From Corynebacterium genitalium ATCC 33030 (GTDB lineage Bacteria > Actinomycetota > Actinomycetes > Mycobacteriales > Mycobacteriaceae): 64,000 bases of DNA. The notes under the pieces are model-generated. The model had not been told where the DNA came from, did not search any database, and worked only from the letters and a program-made list of their open reading frames with translations. The stretch's first letter is position 1; each line of letters starts with the position of its first letter. The stretch lies in contig NZ_CM000961.1 of NCBI RefSeq assembly GCF_000143825.1, positions 1,757,448-1,821,447 of the forward strand, in the 5' to 3' direction. Shown here piece by piece: positions 46,964 through 57,012 of this stretch. Both the position numbers and the translations under genes were made by a program.

Positions 46964-49000
46964 ATGACAAGCAACGAGAAGCTTCTAAGCCAGCTAGAAG
47001 AACTGCGCCGTGTGACCACGCACAGCCAACAGCTTATCGACGACATTGTCCACTCCCTTTCCTCACCAGCTTCCGCCCCAGAACCTGCCCCCGCAGCTGT
47101 GTCAGCTCCCGTCGCGCCACCACTGCCTCAGCAGCCGCAGCCTCCCCAACCCCAGGCGGGGCAACCGTCGCCGTATCCAGCGTCACCGCCGCCCATTGGC
47201 CCGACGATGCCTGTCGCCCCTTCAGCCCCACGAAAGCCGAGTCTGACTCCGGAGCAGAAGATAGTCCGGGTAGCAGCCATCATCGGTTCTCTCATTACCT
47301 TCGCAGGCGCCAGTTTCGGTATCGCCCTGGCCATTCAAACCGGTCTCCTCGGCCCCGTTGGCCGCGCGGTGGGCGCGCTCATCTTCGGGGTCGCGCTACT
47401 GGGCATCGGTATCCGGGTAGACACACGCCGCGGTCCATCGGCAGGTGTCACGGCGTTGTACATCACATCTCTACTGGTCATCTATGCCGACCTGTACTAC
47501 GTCACCTGGGTAAAGCCCTGGCTCCCAGCCCTCGCCTTGAGCGCGTTCTTCATATTCCTGTGGATGATCTATCTCGTTCTAGCGACCGTACGGAACAATC
47601 TGGGCCTCGTGCTGTGCATGTGTCTGTCCATGTTCGTCTACCACTTCTGCCTGTACCCATTCGATGTGCTTCAAACGACTATCGCAATGGTCGCACCGCT
47701 CTCGGCACTCGTAGTCACGTGGAAACTCCGTGCCGGCGAAAAGAATCTCCACGCTTTGGTGCGCACCGCTACGGCGGCGCTACTTGCGTGGCAGACTCTG
47801 TGGGTCTCGAACATGCTCGAGGAAGGCCCAGTAAACGTCATCGTTGTTATCGCGGTAGCCGGTGCAGTCATGCTCGTTGTGTCAGAGCTGTTCATCCCGG
47901 CCACACCGGCCGCCCAGTCACAGAACCCGCCGATCCTGAACGCGGTCATCATGCCCACTCTTGTCATGTGGACATGTTTTGGAATCACAGACGCTTGGAC
48001 CGTCTGGCTGCCCGTGGTTGCAACATGCATCGTGTGCGTCCTCGTCACTCTCACTAGGCGCAGCTCCCACACCATGGTCAACGGTTGGCTCATTGTCACG
48101 CCGTTGACGTTCCTTGTCGCTTATGCAGTTGCATCCTTGGAGTGGTCCGTTCTCGGCTACACGATCTACGTAATCGTCTTCATGATGGCCTTCATCGGCG
48201 CAACCTTCCTCTTCCGTACCCGCCCTGTACATCTTCCCGGCGTGACGTTTGCGTGGGTGATCGTCCTCTTCATCAACGTCCGTGTGCTCCTTTTGATCAC
48301 GACGGGCGGTTACACGGGGTTCGGACTCGATCCTTATATCTTCATTGAGGCGATCGCACTCTCAGCCGTCCTCATCGTCGTCGCGACTCAAAGGAAACTC
48401 TGGCGCACAATGCCCACCGAGGCCCAAAACGCTCTCGCGGGAGCAGGACTCATCTTGGCAATGGTCTCGTGGGTCAGCATCACCACTATCATCGGTGATT
48501 TCATCGCGCCGCGGCCTGACCCGAGCGATCAGCCATTCTCCTCTCGAGATCGCAGTTCGCTGACAGGCGCTGACATTGGATTCCTGATCGGCCATATGTC
48601 CGTCTCGATCGCCGTGATGGCTCTCGCCTCCTGGCTGCTGTTGAAACGACCACGCCCCGAATCCGGTTCGAACCCGAAGTCCGCTCGCACAGCCGGCCTG
48701 GTTCTCGCCTTAGTCGCAACAGGAAAGCTCGTGTTCTTCGACATGGCCTCCCTGAGCGGCATTCCAAGGGTACTGGCGTTCACCGTCTCCGGCCTGCTCC
48801 TTATCGCGGTCGCGGTTCTGGGAGCGCAACGAAACAGCGGCTCGAAACCTCAGCCCGCGGCAACGGCGGCACCAGGAGCACCAGAGACACCGGGACCTTG
48901 TGGTGTACAGGCCCCCGCCGCAACACCGGCACATGGTGGCCCGGTACCTCACAAACCCCAACCCCCGCAGGACACTCCACCGCCAGCCCCCGAGATGTAG
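46964..49000 (+). CDS. Large polytopic membrane protein, DUF2339-like
   Basis: 678 residues. Layout: N-terminal coiled coil (MTSNEKLLSQLEELRRVTTH), a Pro/Ala-rich linker (about 35-90), then at least 15 hydrophobic segments (for example AAIIGSLITFAGASFGIALA and VTALYITSLLVIYADLYYV), and a Pro/Ala-rich tail. This resembles the DUF2339 family of unknown function. The start is uncertain: ATG 46964 begins the coiled coil, while GTG 46907 and ATG 46928 would add non-conserved-looking residues. Divergent from infC. Confidence 0.65.
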   Translation: MTSNEKLLSQLEELRRVTTHSQQLIDDIVHSLSSPASAPEPAPAAVSAPVAPPLPQQPQPPQPQAGQPSPYPASPPPIGPTMPVAPSAPRKPSLTPEQKIVRVAAIIGSLITFAGASFGIALAIQTGLLGPVGRAVGALIFGVALLGIGIRVDTRRGPSAGVTALYITSLLVIYADLYYVTWVKPWLPALALSAFFIFLWMIYLVLATVRNNLGLVLCMCLSMFVYHFCLYPFDVLQTTIAMVAPLSALVVTWKLRAGEKNLHALVRTATAALLAWQTLWVSNMLEEGPVNVIVVIAVAGAVMLVVSELFIPATPAAQSQNPPILNAVIMPTLVMWTCFGITDAWTVWLPVVATCIVCVLVTLTRRSSHTMVNGWLIVTPLTFLVAYAVASLEWSVLGYTIYVIVFMMAFIGATFLFRTRPVHLPGVTFAWVIVLFINVRVLLLITTGGYTGFGLDPYIFIEAIALSAVLIVVATQRKLWRTMPTEAQNALAGAGLILAMVSWVSITTIIGDFIAPRPDPSDQPFSSRDRSSLTGADIGFLIGHMSVSIAVMALASWLLLKRPRPESGSNPKSARTAGLVLALVATGKLVFFDMASLSGIPRVLAFTVSGLLLIAVAVLGAQRNSGSKPQPAATAAPGAPETPGPCGVQAPAATPAHGGPVPHKPQPPQDTPPPAPEM

Positions 49001-49005
49001 GAGCG

Positions 49006-49473
49006 CTACTTCTCCACCCGCGCTCCCGCCCGGAGTAGCCGTGCTTCGCGGGGGTCGGGCGGGTCGCCGATCCCCCGCACTGTCCCGGAGGCCTCCGTTT
49101 CGGCTACGTACATGGTCCAGCCGAAGGTCGCGGGGTCTTCAAACGGCCCTTCCGGCACCTCTCCATACAGACGGACGAGGTCAATGTGTTCACGCGTGCC
49201 TGACGGATCCGGTGGAATCACGAATACACCGAAGGTCGTGCCTAGCTCGTCCTCAGCGAGCGACTCCCGCGCGTAGTCGATGACCTGGAGCACGTCGGTC
49301 GCTCCGCGGACAATTTCAGTCCGCTGGATGAAGTAGTCCTTCTCACCGTCTCCGCTGTACTCCCAAAAACACACGACGTACAGCGGATCGGAGTGCTCGA
49401 GGCCGTCAGGCAGGACTACTTTCTCCCCGTCAGTGAAGAGCACAACGAGGTCGTCGCTCGTGGACTCGGACAT
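49006..49473 (-). CDS. Hypothetical protein, 155 aa
   Basis: Acidic soluble protein starting MSESTSDDLVVLFTDGEKVV, without signal, membrane helix or recognised motif. The frame uses normal codons and has AAGGAGGGG 3 nt before the ATG, so it is probably real. It is 13 bp downstream of uvrA and co-directional, so may be co-transcribed with it. It converges with the DUF2339 gene with a 5-bp gap and no terminator. I do not recognise the family. Confidence 0.6.
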   Translation of the reverse strand: MSESTSDDLVVLFTDGEKVVLPDGLEHSDPLYVVCFWEYSGDGEKDYFIQRTEIVRGATDVLQVIDYARESLAEDELGTTFGVFVIPPDPSGTREHIDLVRLYGEVPEGPFEDPATFGWTMYVAETEASGTVRGIGDPPDPREARLLRAGARVEK

Positions 49474-49486
49474 GGTCCCCTCCTTG

Positions 49487-52342
49487 CTACGTCGTCAGCA
49501 CATCCGCGAGGAACTCGCCCGTGAAGGACCCCTTCACCTTGGACACCTTCTCCGGCGTGCCTTGCGCAACAACGGTTCCGCCGCCGGAGCCGCCCTCCGG
49601 ACCCATGTCGATGATCCAGTCAGCGCATTTGATCACGTCAAGGTTGTGCTCAATCACCAAGACGGTGTTGCCCTTGTCCACCAGGCCGTTGAGCACGAGC
49701 ATGAGCTTGCGGATGTCCTCGAAGTGCAGGCCCGTTGTGGGCTCATCCAGGATGTAGATCGTCCGGCCGTTGGAGCGCTTCTGCAGCTCCGCGGCGAGTT
49801 TCACACGCTGGGCCTCGCCACCGGAAAGAGTCGTAGCGGACTGACCCAGTCGAACGTAGCCAAGGCCGACATCGCACAGCGTCTGCAAGTAGCGGTGGAT
49901 CGATGTGATGGGCTCGAAGAAATCGGTCGCCTCACTGATCGGCATGTCCAGAACTTCGGCGATGTTCTTGCCCTTGTAGCGGACCTCGAGCGTTTCGCGG
50001 TTGTAGCGCGCGCCGCCGCACACTTCGCAGGGGACGTAGACGTCCGGCAGGAAGTTCATCTCAATCTTGATCGTGCCGTCACCGCGGCAAGCCTCGCAGC
50101 GTCCACCCTTGACATTGAAGGAGAAACGCCCCGCCTTGTAACCGCGCACCTTCGCTTCTTGTGTCTCCGCGAACAGGTTGCGGATTTTATCGAAGACACC
50201 GGTGTACGTCGCCGGGTTCGAGCGCGGCGTGCGGCCGATCGGCGACTGGTCCACCTGCACGAGCTTGTCCAGGTGCTCGAGGCCATCGACCTTCTTCACA
50301 CGTCCGGGCACCTGGCGCGCACCGTTGAGGCGGTTCTGCAGGGTCTTCGCCAAGATCTGGTTGACCAGCGTGGACTTACCGGAGCCGGACACACCCGTCA
50401 CCGCGACGAGCATGCCCAGCGGAATGTCGACAGACACGTTGTCCAAGTTGTTCTCGCGGGCACCGACGACGCGCAGCTTCCGCTCCTTGTCCAGCGGGCG
50501 GCGTGCATCCGGAACCGTGATCTCCTTGCGGCCGGAGATATAGGCACCGGTCAGGGACTCCTCGACCTTCTCAATGCCCTTCGGCTCGCCCTGGTACACA
50601 ACTTTGCCGCCGTATTCACCGGCGAGGGGGCCGACGTCGATAAGCCAGTCGGCGGCCCGAATGGTGTCTTCGTCGTGCTCGACCACAACCAGGGTGTTAC
50701 CCAAGTCGCGCAATTTCTGCAGCGTCGCGATGAGGCGCTGGTTGTCGCGCTGGTGCAGGCCAATCGACGGCTCGTCGAGCACGTAAAGCACACCAGCCAG
50801 ACCCGAACCGATCTGAGTAGCCAGACGGATGCGCTGTGCCTCACCGCCGGAGAGCGTTCCCGCAGAGCGCGACAGCGTCAGGTAGTTCAGTCCGACGTCG
50901 AGCAGGAAGTGCAGGCGCGCCTGGATCTCGCGCAGCACAGCCCCGGCGATCATTTCCTCGCGGTATCCGAGCACGAGGTTGTCTAGGTATTGGGACGCGT
51001 CTTCGACGGACAGCTCGGTCAGCCCCGCAATGGACTTCTCCCCGTGCGTCTTCGAGTCGAGGCGAACCGCCAAGATCTCGGGCTTGAGGCGCGCACCGTT
51101 GCACGTCGGGCAGGCGACATCGCGGGTGTAGGCGAGGTACTTCTCCTTCGCGTGCTCCGACTCGGACTGCTCGATCTTCCTGTTCAAGTAGCCCTTCACG
51201 CCTTCGAACGCGGCGGTGAAGTTGCGTTGGCGGCCGTAGCGGTTCTTGTAGCGGACGGACACCTTCGTGGAGGTGCCGTCGATCAGCGCCGTGCGGTGCT
51301 TTTTGCTTAACGACGACAACGGCTCGTACGGATCAAACCCCTCCGCTTTGCCGAGCGCGACGATGAGCTTGGTGAAGTAGCCCTTGTTCGGCGAGGAGTT
51401 CCACGGCTGGAACGCGTCGACGGCCGGTGCGTCTGGGTCCGGAATCACCAGGTCCGGATCGATCTCGCTGCGGGTGCCCAGGCCGTCGCACGCGGGGCAT
51501 GCGCCGAAGGGAGAGTTGAAGGAGAACGCGCGCGGCTCGTACTCCTCCACGTTGAGCGTGTGCCCGTTCGGGCAGGCCATCTTTTCGGAGAAGATTTCCA
51601 CGCGGTTCGGGTCGTCCTCGTCGCGGTCGACGAAATCGAACCCGACGAGACCGTCGGCAAGCTTCAATGCTGTCTCGACGGAGTCCGTGAGCCGCTGCTT
51701 CTGGCTTTCTTTCACAGTGAGACGGTCGACGACGACGTCTATGTTGTGCTTGACCTGCTTTTCCAGCTTCGGCGGATCCGACAGCTGGTAGGTCTCACCG
51801 TCGACGTTGATGCGGGCATAGCCCTGTGCGGACAGGTCAGAGAACAGGTCGACAAACTCGCCCTTGCGCTTGCGCACGATGGGCGCGAGCACCTGGAACT
51901 TCGTGCGCTCCGGGTTCTCCATGACGCGGTCCACAATCTGCTGCGGAGTTTGCCGGTCGATGACGGCGTCGCACACCGGACAGTGCGGGGTGCCGGCGCG
52001 CGAGTACAGCAGACGGAGATAGTCGTAGATCTCCGTGATCGTGCCCACCGTCGAGCGCGGATTGCGGTTGGTCGACTTCTGGTCAATGGACACAGCCGGC
52101 GACAGACCGTCGATATAGTCGACATCCGGCTTGTCCATTTGGCCGAGGAACATGCGCGCGTAAGAACTGAGCGATTCGACGTAGCGGCGCTGCCCTTCCG
52201 CGAAGATCGTGTCGAACGCCAGCGAGGACTTGCCCGAGCCCGACAAGCCCGTGAACACGACCATCTTGTCGCGTGGCAGCTCCACGTCGATGCCTTTGAG
52301 GTTGTGTTCGCGCGCTCCGCGCACAGTGAGTTTGTCGGCCAC
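49487..52342 (-). CDS. uvrA: Excinuclease ABC subunit A
   Basis: 951 residues. Two ABC ATPase modules with Walker [11 protein letters not shown] (about 30-39) and [10 protein letters not shown] (about 655), two signature LSGGEAQR loops, and zinc modules [13 protein letters not shown]...CPACDG and CEACRGDG...CEVCGG. It loads UvrB on damaged DNA. GTG start with GGAGG 5 nt upstream. No full SOS box is seen; only a TCGAAC half-site (near 52374) in the divergent gap. Confidence 0.97.
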   Translation of the reverse strand: MADKLTVRGAREHNLKGIDVELPRDKMVVFTGLSGSGKSSLAFDTIFAEGQRRYVESLSSYARMFLGQMDKPDVDYIDGLSPAVSIDQKSTNRNPRSTVGTITEIYDYLRLLYSRAGTPHCPVCDAVIDRQTPQQIVDRVMENPERTKFQVLAPIVRKRKGEFVDLFSDLSAQGYARINVDGETYQLSDPPKLEKQVKHNIDVVVDRLTVKESQKQRLTDSVETALKLADGLVGFDFVDRDEDDPNRVEIFSEKMACPNGHTLNVEEYEPRAFSFNSPFGACPACDGLGTRSEIDPDLVIPDPDAPAVDAFQPWNSSPNKGYFTKLIVALGKAEGFDPYEPLSSLSKKHRTALIDGTSTKVSVRYKNRYGRQRNFTAAFEGVKGYLNRKIEQSESEHAKEKYLAYTRDVACPTCNGARLKPEILAVRLDSKTHGEKSIAGLTELSVEDASQYLDNLVLGYREEMIAGAVLREIQARLHFLLDVGLNYLTLSRSAGTLSGGEAQRIRLATQIGSGLAGVLYVLDEPSIGLHQRDNQRLIATLQKLRDLGNTLVVVEHDEDTIRAADWLIDVGPLAGEYGGKVVYQGEPKGIEKVEESLTGAYISGRKEITVPDARRPLDKERKLRVVGARENNLDNVSVDIPLGMLVAVTGVSGSGKSTLVNQILAKTLQNRLNGARQVPGRVKKVDGLEHLDKLVQVDQSPIGRTPRSNPATYTGVFDKIRNLFAETQEAKVRGYKAGRFSFNVKGGRCEACRGDGTIKIEMNFLPDVYVPCEVCGGARYNRETLEVRYKGKNIAEVLDMPISEATDFFEPITSIHRYLQTLCDVGLGYVRLGQSATTLSGGEAQRVKLAAELQKRSNGRTIYILDEPTTGLHFEDIRKLMLVLNGLVDKGNTVLVIEHNLDVIKCADWIIDMGPEGGSGGGTVVAQGTPEKVSKVKGSFTGEFLADVLTT

Positions 52343-52414
52343 TTGTCCTCCGTTTCGGGCGTTGCGGGTCCTCGAACGAATTTACCAACACATCTACGCC
52401 CCTGTTCATTCCCC

Positions 52415-52420
52415 TACAGT
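52415..52420 (+). promoter_or_regulatory. -10 box of the MBL-fold gene, leaderless candidate
   Basis: TACAGT fits the corynebacterial TANANT -10 pattern and lies 8 nt before ATG 52429. It sits inside an inverted repeat CCCC-TACAGT-GGGG. No ribosome-binding site at usable spacing is evident other than the G-run itself. Confidence 0.35.
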
Positions 52421-52428
52421 GGGGCGGC

Positions 52429-53025
52429 ATGGACCTCACCTTGCATCACGTGTCTGTTTCTGAGATGGACAACAACTGCTATCTGCTGTGCTCGCGGGGG
52501 CAGGGCTTGCTTATCGACGCCGCCTGCGAGCCCGACACCCTGCTCGCCATGGCCGAATCTGCCGGAGTGGAGATCACCGATGTGCTGACAACGCACCGGC
52601 ACTGGGACCACGTCGGTGCGCTCGAAGACATCCTTGAACGCACCGGTGCGACCCATTGGGGTTCCTTCCTCGATGCCCCTGCCCTGCCGGTTGCTCCCGA
52701 CAAGGAACTGCACAACGAAGACACCCTCGAGTTCGCCGGGCACTCCTTCCCCGTCTACATTCTGCGCGGCCACACTCCGGGCGGTGCCGCTATCGCGGCT
52801 GAGATCGACGGCACCACCAATCTTTTCGTCGGAGACTCCCTCTTCCCTGACGGGTTGGGCAAGACCAACGGTGAAGGCGACTTCATCCGTCTCTTCAACG
52901 ACGTGAAAGAGCGCATCTTCGATCGCTTCCCCGATGACGCGATTGTCCGCCCGGGCCACGGCGACCCGACAACTCTCGGTGAGGAACGGCCGAAGCTAGA
53001 CGAGTGGTGGGAGCGCCGCTGGTAG
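52429..53025 (+). CDS. Metallo-beta-lactamase-fold hydrolase
   Basis: 198 residues. The zinc motif THRHWDHVG is the HxHxDH box (about residues 59-64); the other ligands are His in RGHTPGG, Asp in FVGDSLF and His in RPGHGDP. The small size and motifs fit glyoxalase-II-like or related thioester hydrolases. It is divergent from uvrA, an arrangement typical for corynebacteria. Substrate unknown. Confidence 0.85.
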   Translation: MDLTLHHVSVSEMDNNCYLLCSRGQGLLIDAACEPDTLLAMAESAGVEITDVLTTHRHWDHVGALEDILERTGATHWGSFLDAPALPVAPDKELHNEDTLEFAGHSFPVYILRGHTPGGAAIAAEIDGTTNLFVGDSLFPDGLGKTNGEGDFIRLFNDVKERIFDRFPDDAIVRPGHGDPTTLGEERPKLDEWWERRW

Positions 53026-53114
53026 GTCTCTGCCGGAGAATTTCCGGCACGCTTGCCGTGGAATCGGTCTACAGTGGTTAGAGAAAGACCCCTATAAGAA
53101 AAGGAATAGTGAGT

Positions 53115-54206
53115 ATGATCCGCAAACTTGCTCGCCCCATGCTTGCGTCTGTGTACATCGCAGACGGCGTGGGAACGGTGACGAGCTCCTCTGAGCACGC
53201 TAAGGGCGCAGAGAAGGTCGTCAACACCATTAAGTCTGTGCTGCCGGCACAGTACGCAAGCTACATTCCCTCGGACCCGGAGACTGTGGCAAAGATCAAC
53301 GGTGGTGTGAAGATCGGCGCAGGTGCCACCTTCGCTCTGGGCAAGATGCCGCGTCTCTCCGCTGGCCTGCTCGCAGGGTCCACCGTGTGCACCCTGATGG
53401 CCCGCAACGCGTTCTGGGAGGCCAAGAACGACGAGGAGAAGGCCAAGATGCGCACCGGCGCTCTGACCAACGTCGCTCTGCTTGGCGGTGTTCTGCTGGC
53501 TACTGCTGACACCGAAGGCAAGCCGGGTCTGGCATGGCGCGCACAGGACGCCGCGAAGCGTGCGAACAAGAACATCCAGTCCGCTCTGCCGACTCAGTCT
53601 GAGACCGAGAAGGCCATGAGCAAGGCCAGCGAGTGGTTCCAGAACACCGCGGAGACTGTCTCCGAGGGTGCACAGCAGGCAGCTTCCGAGGTCGCTGACT
53701 ACGTCGACGACAACAAGGATGACTGGAAGAAGACCGCGTCCAAGTTCGCCGACAAGGCGCAGGATGCTGCGTCTGACGCTGCCGACTGGGCTGAGGGCAC
53801 CTACAAGGACCTCAAGCCGAACAAGCTCGAGCAGGCCCGCATGAAGCGCCAGGTCAAGGGCTTCATTGGTGACGCTCAGGACAAGGTCCAGGATCTGACC
53901 CCGTCCGAGCTGGACAAGTTCAAGGCCAAGCGCAAGGTCAATTCCGTTGTGAGCGACCTGCAGGGTTCTCTCGATGACCTCGGCCCGTCCGAGTGGGAGA
54001 AGTTCAAGGGCAAGCGCAAGGTCAACAAGGCTGCTGACAAGGCGCAGGGCCGTGCGCAGGATGCCATCACGAACCTGCAGCACGCTTTCGATGAGCTGGA
54101 CGCCTCCCCGAGCTGGTGGCAGAAGCGTAAGTGGAAGAAGAGGGCGAACAAGGCCGAGAAGCAGGCTAAGAAGGCTGTGAAGAAGGTGCAGAAGAAGCTC
54201 GGTTAA
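53115..54206 (+). CDS. DoxX-like membrane protein with Lys-rich C-terminal repeats
   Basis: 363 residues. The N-terminal part (1-135) is DoxX-like: MIRKLARPMLASVYIADGVG and two further hydrophobic segments. The remainder is a hydrophilic helical tail. From residue 232 it contains four related units of 28-39 residues: DLKPNKLEQARMKRQVKG, DLTPSELDKFKAKRKVNS, DLGPSEWEKFKGKRKVNK, ELDASPSWWQKRKWKKRA. The tail ends in a poly-Lys/Ala stretch, so it could bind DNA, RNA or acidic lipids. ATG 53115 is favoured because AAGGA lies 9 nt before it; a GTG six bases upstream is too close. It has its own strong terminator. Confidence 0.72.
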   Translation: MIRKLARPMLASVYIADGVGTVTSSSEHAKGAEKVVNTIKSVLPAQYASYIPSDPETVAKINGGVKIGAGATFALGKMPRLSAGLLAGSTVCTLMARNAFWEAKNDEEKAKMRTGALTNVALLGGVLLATADTEGKPGLAWRAQDAAKRANKNIQSALPTQSETEKAMSKASEWFQNTAETVSEGAQQAASEVADYVDDNKDDWKKTASKFADKAQDAASDAADWAEGTYKDLKPNKLEQARMKRQVKGFIGDAQDKVQDLTPSELDKFKAKRKVNSVVSDLQGSLDDLGPSEWEKFKGKRKVNKAADKAQGRAQDAITNLQHAFDELDASPSWWQKRKWKKRANKAEKQAKKAVKKVQKKLG

Positions 54207-54226
54207 TTCACCGGGTCGCACCTACT

Positions 54227-54270
54227 AGCCCCGCGGCAGGGAATACTCCCTGTCTCGGGGCTGTTTGCTT
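54227..54270 (+). terminator. Intrinsic terminator after the DoxX-like gene
   Basis: AGCCCCG (54227-54233) pairs with CGGGGCT (54256-54262), and an inner stem CAGGGA/TCCCTG continues it; GTTTGCTT follows. It lies 20 bp after the stop codon. Confidence 0.85.
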
Positions 54271-54313
54271 ACTGGCACACTCCTTCGGTGGGAAGAGAAA
54301 GGTTAGGCGCTCG

Positions 54314-56545
54314 GTGACAGATTCCAGGATCGCCCAGGAACAGGACTACGCGGATGCTTTGTTCGGCAGGCTCGACGCGGAGGTTCAGGCTGCCCAGCGA
54401 CGGCTTGAGGCTGTGGCGTTGGACGTGGACCCAGACAACCCGGATGCGGATGCTTTGGTTCGCCGTGAGACGGAGTATCACGGCCTGAACGCGAAACTGG
54501 ATGATCTCAACGTCGCTGAAACCGGCTTGGTTTTTGGGCGGATCGACGTCGCGGATGACTCCCCGGAGAATCCCGCCGACGGCCGGGAGAACGTGGACCG
54601 CCGCTACATCGGCCGTATGGCCATCGACGACCGCGCCGATGATTACCGCACTCTTTTGCTGGACTGGCGCGCCCCGATGGCGCGGCCCTACTACTTGGCC
54701 ACAACTGCCCACCCCGAAGGCGTGGAGACGCGCCGCAACATCCGTATGCGCGGCCGTTCCGTGACGGCGGTGGATGACGAAGTGCTCTCCGGCTGGGATG
54801 ACGCTGACACCATTGGGGAAACGTCGGGCACGACAAGTGACGTCAGCAGCGAAGCGGCTCTGCGCCGTGCCATGAACGCACCGCGCACCGGGCACATGCA
54901 GTCGATCGTGGAAACTATCCAGCGCGAGCAGGATCAGATCATCCGGGATTCGACCCGTGGAGTCCTGGTTGTCTCTGGTGGACCGGGAACGGGCAAGACC
55001 GCGGTCGCCCTGCACCGCGTTGCCTACCTGCTGTACACGTGGCGGGACCAGCTCGCGCGCACTGGTGTCCTCATTGTCGGGCCGAATCGCACCTTCCTCG
55101 ATTACATCTCCCGGGTTCTACCGGAACTGGGTGAAACCGGTGTCGTCTTGAACACCGTGGATCAGCTCGTGCCAGGATTTGACCCCGCCGCTACTGACAG
55201 TCTTGTCGCCCGCGAGGTCAAGGGGTCCCAGGACATGGCCACTATTCTCAAGCGGGCGGTGTGGAACTATCAGACAGTTCCCGAGCAAGACGAGCTGCTG
55301 CGCGTCGACGGCATTGATCTGGCCGCCACTGCGTCCATGATCACCGCTGCCCGCACACGGGCCCGTCGCTCGCGCAAACCCCACAACGAAGCGCGCCCGT
55401 TCTTCGCCGAAGCGTTGACGCAACTGGTTGCGGAGGCCCTGGCCAAGCGCATCGGTGAAGACCCCCTCGGCGGGTCTAACCTGCTGTCCCAGGCGGATGT
55501 CGATCAACTTCATGATGATCTCGCGGATGACCCGCAGGTGGCTCAGCTCGTCGATAAGCACTTCCCTGAGCTTGATCCGGTGGAGGTGCTCGCCGAGTTC
55601 CTCAGCGACCGGGAGGCAATTGCCGCCGCAGCCTTCGACTACGACGAGCTGACCCAAGACGCGCTCTACCGCGCTGACGGCACCGCATTCACGGCGTCTG
55701 ACACGGCGCTTATCGACGAGCTGTACACCCTCGTCGGCATCCCCACACCCAGCGATGAGGCTGAGAAGGCCGAGCGGCGGTGGCGGGAGCTTGTCGCGGA
55801 CGCTGAAGACGCACTCGACATCCTCGCATCCTCAGCAAACACCGATACCGACGACGAGTTTGAAGCTGAGGTGCTTTCCGCGCACGACATCATCGACGCT
55901 GAGGCGCTCGCCAGCCGCCAACGTGAGACGGACATCCGGTCCACCGCCCAGCGAGCACAAGCGGATATGACCTGGGCGTACGGGCACGTCATCGTCGACG
56001 AAGCCCAGGAGCTGTCCGCAATGGAGTGGCGGATGGTGTTCCGCCGCTGCCCCTCGCGGTGGATGACGCTGGTGGGTGACACTGCGCAGACCTCCTCACC
56101 GGCGGGCGTGGACACGTGGGACAGCGCGCTCGAGCCGTTCGTCGGCCAGCGCTACCGCTCCCATGAACTCACGGTGAACTACCGCACCCCTGGCGACATC
56201 ATGCGCGTCGCCGACACAATCCTCCGTGTCATTGATCCAGAGGCGACGCCTGCAGCTACTGTGCGCGAATCGGGCGGCGTGAGCGAACACGACTCGGTCC
56301 GGTGGTTGCCTGAAGGCACAAACGCCGAGAACGTCAGGTGTGAATTCGCCGCCCACGGCGGGATGGTCGCGGTAGTCACCGCAGACAATGTAGATGAGGT
56401 GAAGGGGTTGGAGTTCGACCACGTCATCGTCGATAATCCAGCGGCGATCGTGGATGCCTCACCGCAAGGCTGGCAAGACCTCTACGTCGCAGTCACGCGA
56501 GCGACGCAGACTCTGACCGTGATTGGGGAACTCCCCGTTTCCTGA
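54314..56545 (+). CDS. HelD/UvrD-like superfamily 1 helicase (RNA polymerase recycling type)
   Basis: 743 residues. An N-terminal coiled-coil arm (about 5-75) precedes the helicase core with Walker A VSGGPGTGKTAVALHR (about 217-232), Walker B/motif II HVIVDEAQELSAMEWRM and the late motif DLYVAVTRATQTL. The arm plus the two-part core are the layout of HelD proteins, which pull stalled RNA polymerase off DNA and in actinobacteria (HelR) can give rifampicin tolerance. Which role applies is inferred. GTG start, with only a weak AAAGG upstream. Confidence 0.82.
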   Translation: MTDSRIAQEQDYADALFGRLDAEVQAAQRRLEAVALDVDPDNPDADALVRRETEYHGLNAKLDDLNVAETGLVFGRIDVADDSPENPADGRENVDRRYIGRMAIDDRADDYRTLLLDWRAPMARPYYLATTAHPEGVETRRNIRMRGRSVTAVDDEVLSGWDDADTIGETSGTTSDVSSEAALRRAMNAPRTGHMQSIVETIQREQDQIIRDSTRGVLVVSGGPGTGKTAVALHRVAYLLYTWRDQLARTGVLIVGPNRTFLDYISRVLPELGETGVVLNTVDQLVPGFDPAATDSLVAREVKGSQDMATILKRAVWNYQTVPEQDELLRVDGIDLAATASMITAARTRARRSRKPHNEARPFFAEALTQLVAEALAKRIGEDPLGGSNLLSQADVDQLHDDLADDPQVAQLVDKHFPELDPVEVLAEFLSDREAIAAAAFDYDELTQDALYRADGTAFTASDTALIDELYTLVGIPTPSDEAEKAERRWRELVADAEDALDILASSANTDTDDEFEAEVLSAHDIIDAEALASRQRETDIRSTAQRAQADMTWAYGHVIVDEAQELSAMEWRMVFRRCPSRWMTLVGDTAQTSSPAGVDTWDSALEPFVGQRYRSHELTVNYRTPGDIMRVADTILRVIDPEATPAATVRESGGVSEHDSVRWLPEGTNAENVRCEFAAHGGMVAVVTADNVDEVKGLEFDHVIVDNPAAIVDASPQGWQDLYVAVTRATQTLTVIGELPVS

Positions 56546-56555
56546 TCTCCGGCGC

Positions 56556-56999
56556 TTAAGAAACGGTGTGGACGATCATGACGTCGCAGTCAGACTGGCG
56601 CGCGACGTCAGCCGGCACGGAACCGAGCAGGCGGCCGGTCAGAGAGTTGATGCCGCGGTTACCCACGACGAGCAGCTCTGCAGAGTAATCGTTGACGATG
56701 CTCATCAACGCCTCGACCGGGGTACCCGGGCGAACGGTGGTCTGCACGTCCTTCACACCGGTAGCTGACGCGTGCTCAGCGGCCTTGGCAAGATTCTCGC
56801 GTGCGGTCTCATCGCCCAGAATCGTGTTCGAGTCCTGGCGCAGCGCAGTGGAAACATCTGCTTCTGACTCGTAGTAGGCGCAACCGATGACCAGCGTGGC
56901 ATCGAACGCAGCCGCGAGTTCCGCGGCACGCTCAACAGCCAGCATCGAGGACTTCGACCCGTCTGTGCCAACAACAACGGTGTTGTAGTTCTTGCTCAT
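56556..56999 (-). CDS. Universal stress protein, UspA family
   Basis: 147 residues, one Usp domain: NTVVVGTDGSKSSMLAVERA at the start and the ATP-binding G-x2-G-x9-G-S/T motif seen as GNRGINSLTGRLLGSVPADV. It should bind ATP and act in stress physiology. ATG 56999 is preferred to the upstream GTG because TATAGT stands 7 nt before it and no Shine-Dalgarno is present. Eight bases after the uvrB stop. Confidence 0.85.
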   Translation of the reverse strand: MSKNYNTVVVGTDGSKSSMLAVERAAELAAAFDATLVIGCAYYESEADVSTALRQDSNTILGDETARENLAKAAEHASATGVKDVQTTVRPGTPVEALMSIVNDYSAELLVVGNRGINSLTGRLLGSVPADVARQSDCDVMIVHTVS

Positions 57000-57006
57000 G
57001 GTGGCC

Positions 57007-57012
57007 ACTATA
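57007..57012 (-). promoter_or_regulatory. -10 box of the usp gene, leaderless candidate
   Basis: TATAGT on the minus strand, 7 nt before ATG 56999, overlapping the stop codon of uvrB. No clear -35 could be assigned inside the uvrB end. This would let usp be expressed apart from uvrB. Confidence 0.4.

Noticed and set aside
49433..50986. 517-codon plus-strand frame opposite uvrA
   Set aside because: High-GC shadow of the uvrA coding frame, without motifs.
52343..52428. SOS box between uvrA and the MBL gene
   Set aside because: Only one half-site (TCGAAC) is present, with no partner at correct spacing.
52755..54221. 488-codon minus-strand frame opposite the DoxX-like gene
   Set aside because: Leu-rich shadow of the Lys/Glu-rich repeats; crosses two plus-strand genes.
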